A DNA stretch of 64,000 nt, from NCBI GenBank assembly GCA_023375785.1, contig SZWC01006680.1:1-64000 (forward strand), in the 5' to 3' direction. The position numbers were made by a program, and so were the translations under genes. This document shows positions 63,827-64,000 of the stretch, piece by piece. Within the stretch, counting starts at the first letter, position 1. The number at the start of each line of letters is the position of its first letter. This DNA comes from Penium margaritaceum (Eukaryota > Streptophyta > Zygnematophyceae > Desmidiales > Peniaceae). Under the pieces are notes generated by a model. It worked only from the letters and a program-made list of their open reading frames with translations, did not search any database and was not told the DNA's origin.

Positions 63827-64000
63827 TGTGCATAACGTTTGTTCATAAACTTTGTGCATAAAATTTGTGCATAAACTTTGTGCATAAACTGTGGGCATAA
63901 ACTTTGTGATTAAACTTTGTGCGTAAACTTTGTGCATAAACGTTGTGCATAACGTTTGTGCATAAACTCTGTGCATACACTTTGTGCATAAACTTTGTGC
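63827..64000 (-). repeat. 13-bp satellite resumes, reverse orientation
   Basis: The same ACTTTGTGCATAA monomers as before 60247, in the same orientation, run to the window edge and presumably beyond. The whole 174 bp aligns with 58245-58418 with about 11 differences and no gap. Confidence 0.95.

Overview
This 64 kb window is almost entirely tandem-repeat DNA. I found no gene that I can support: no recognisable protein domain, rRNA or tRNA. The lack of any gene, together with four unrelated satellite families in kilobase blocks, assembly Ns and a transposon-like insertion, points to a eukaryotic heterochromatic region (subtelomeric, pericentromeric or interstitial satellite). I cannot name the organism from the sequence.

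Layout. Positions 1-2200 hold a 20-bp minisatellite (CCGGGTCACAGAAACCAAAG) with a nested 100-bp higher-order repeat in 14 apparently identical copies (441-1840). Positions 2201-8717 hold an 11-bp minisatellite (CCCTAGTTGCG) in which an 11-copy marker module recurs. Positions 8718-28548 hold a 13-bp satellite (AAGTTTATGCACA). At about 28548 the same satellite flips orientation through a 12-bp palindrome and continues as its reverse complement (ACTTTGTGCATAA) to 60247. It resumes at 63819 and runs to the window end. Larger blocks of the 13-bp array were copied again, with offsets of about 0.1, 0.26, 2.0, 2.5, 3.0, 4.2 and 4.3 kb.

The best candidate for something new is the 3,571-bp segment at 60248-63818. 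It interrupts the 13-bp array, is bounded by an 8-bp direct repeat (AGAAACTT) and has weak 30-bp terminal inverted repeats. A paralogous uninterrupted copy of the target site lies at about 58084-58418. The two flanks align to that empty site without gaps, which strongly suggests a transposon-like insertion. Its interior is not a transposase but a 13-unit array of about 245 bp, each unit carrying an imperfect long hairpin around a G-rich tract.

The many long open reading frames across the 13-bp array arise because the monomer has no stop codon in any frame of one strand. They follow the array orientation and I do not regard them as genes. The 91-base N run at 21211-21301 and the single N at 63069 are assembly gaps, so copy numbers near them are uncertain.
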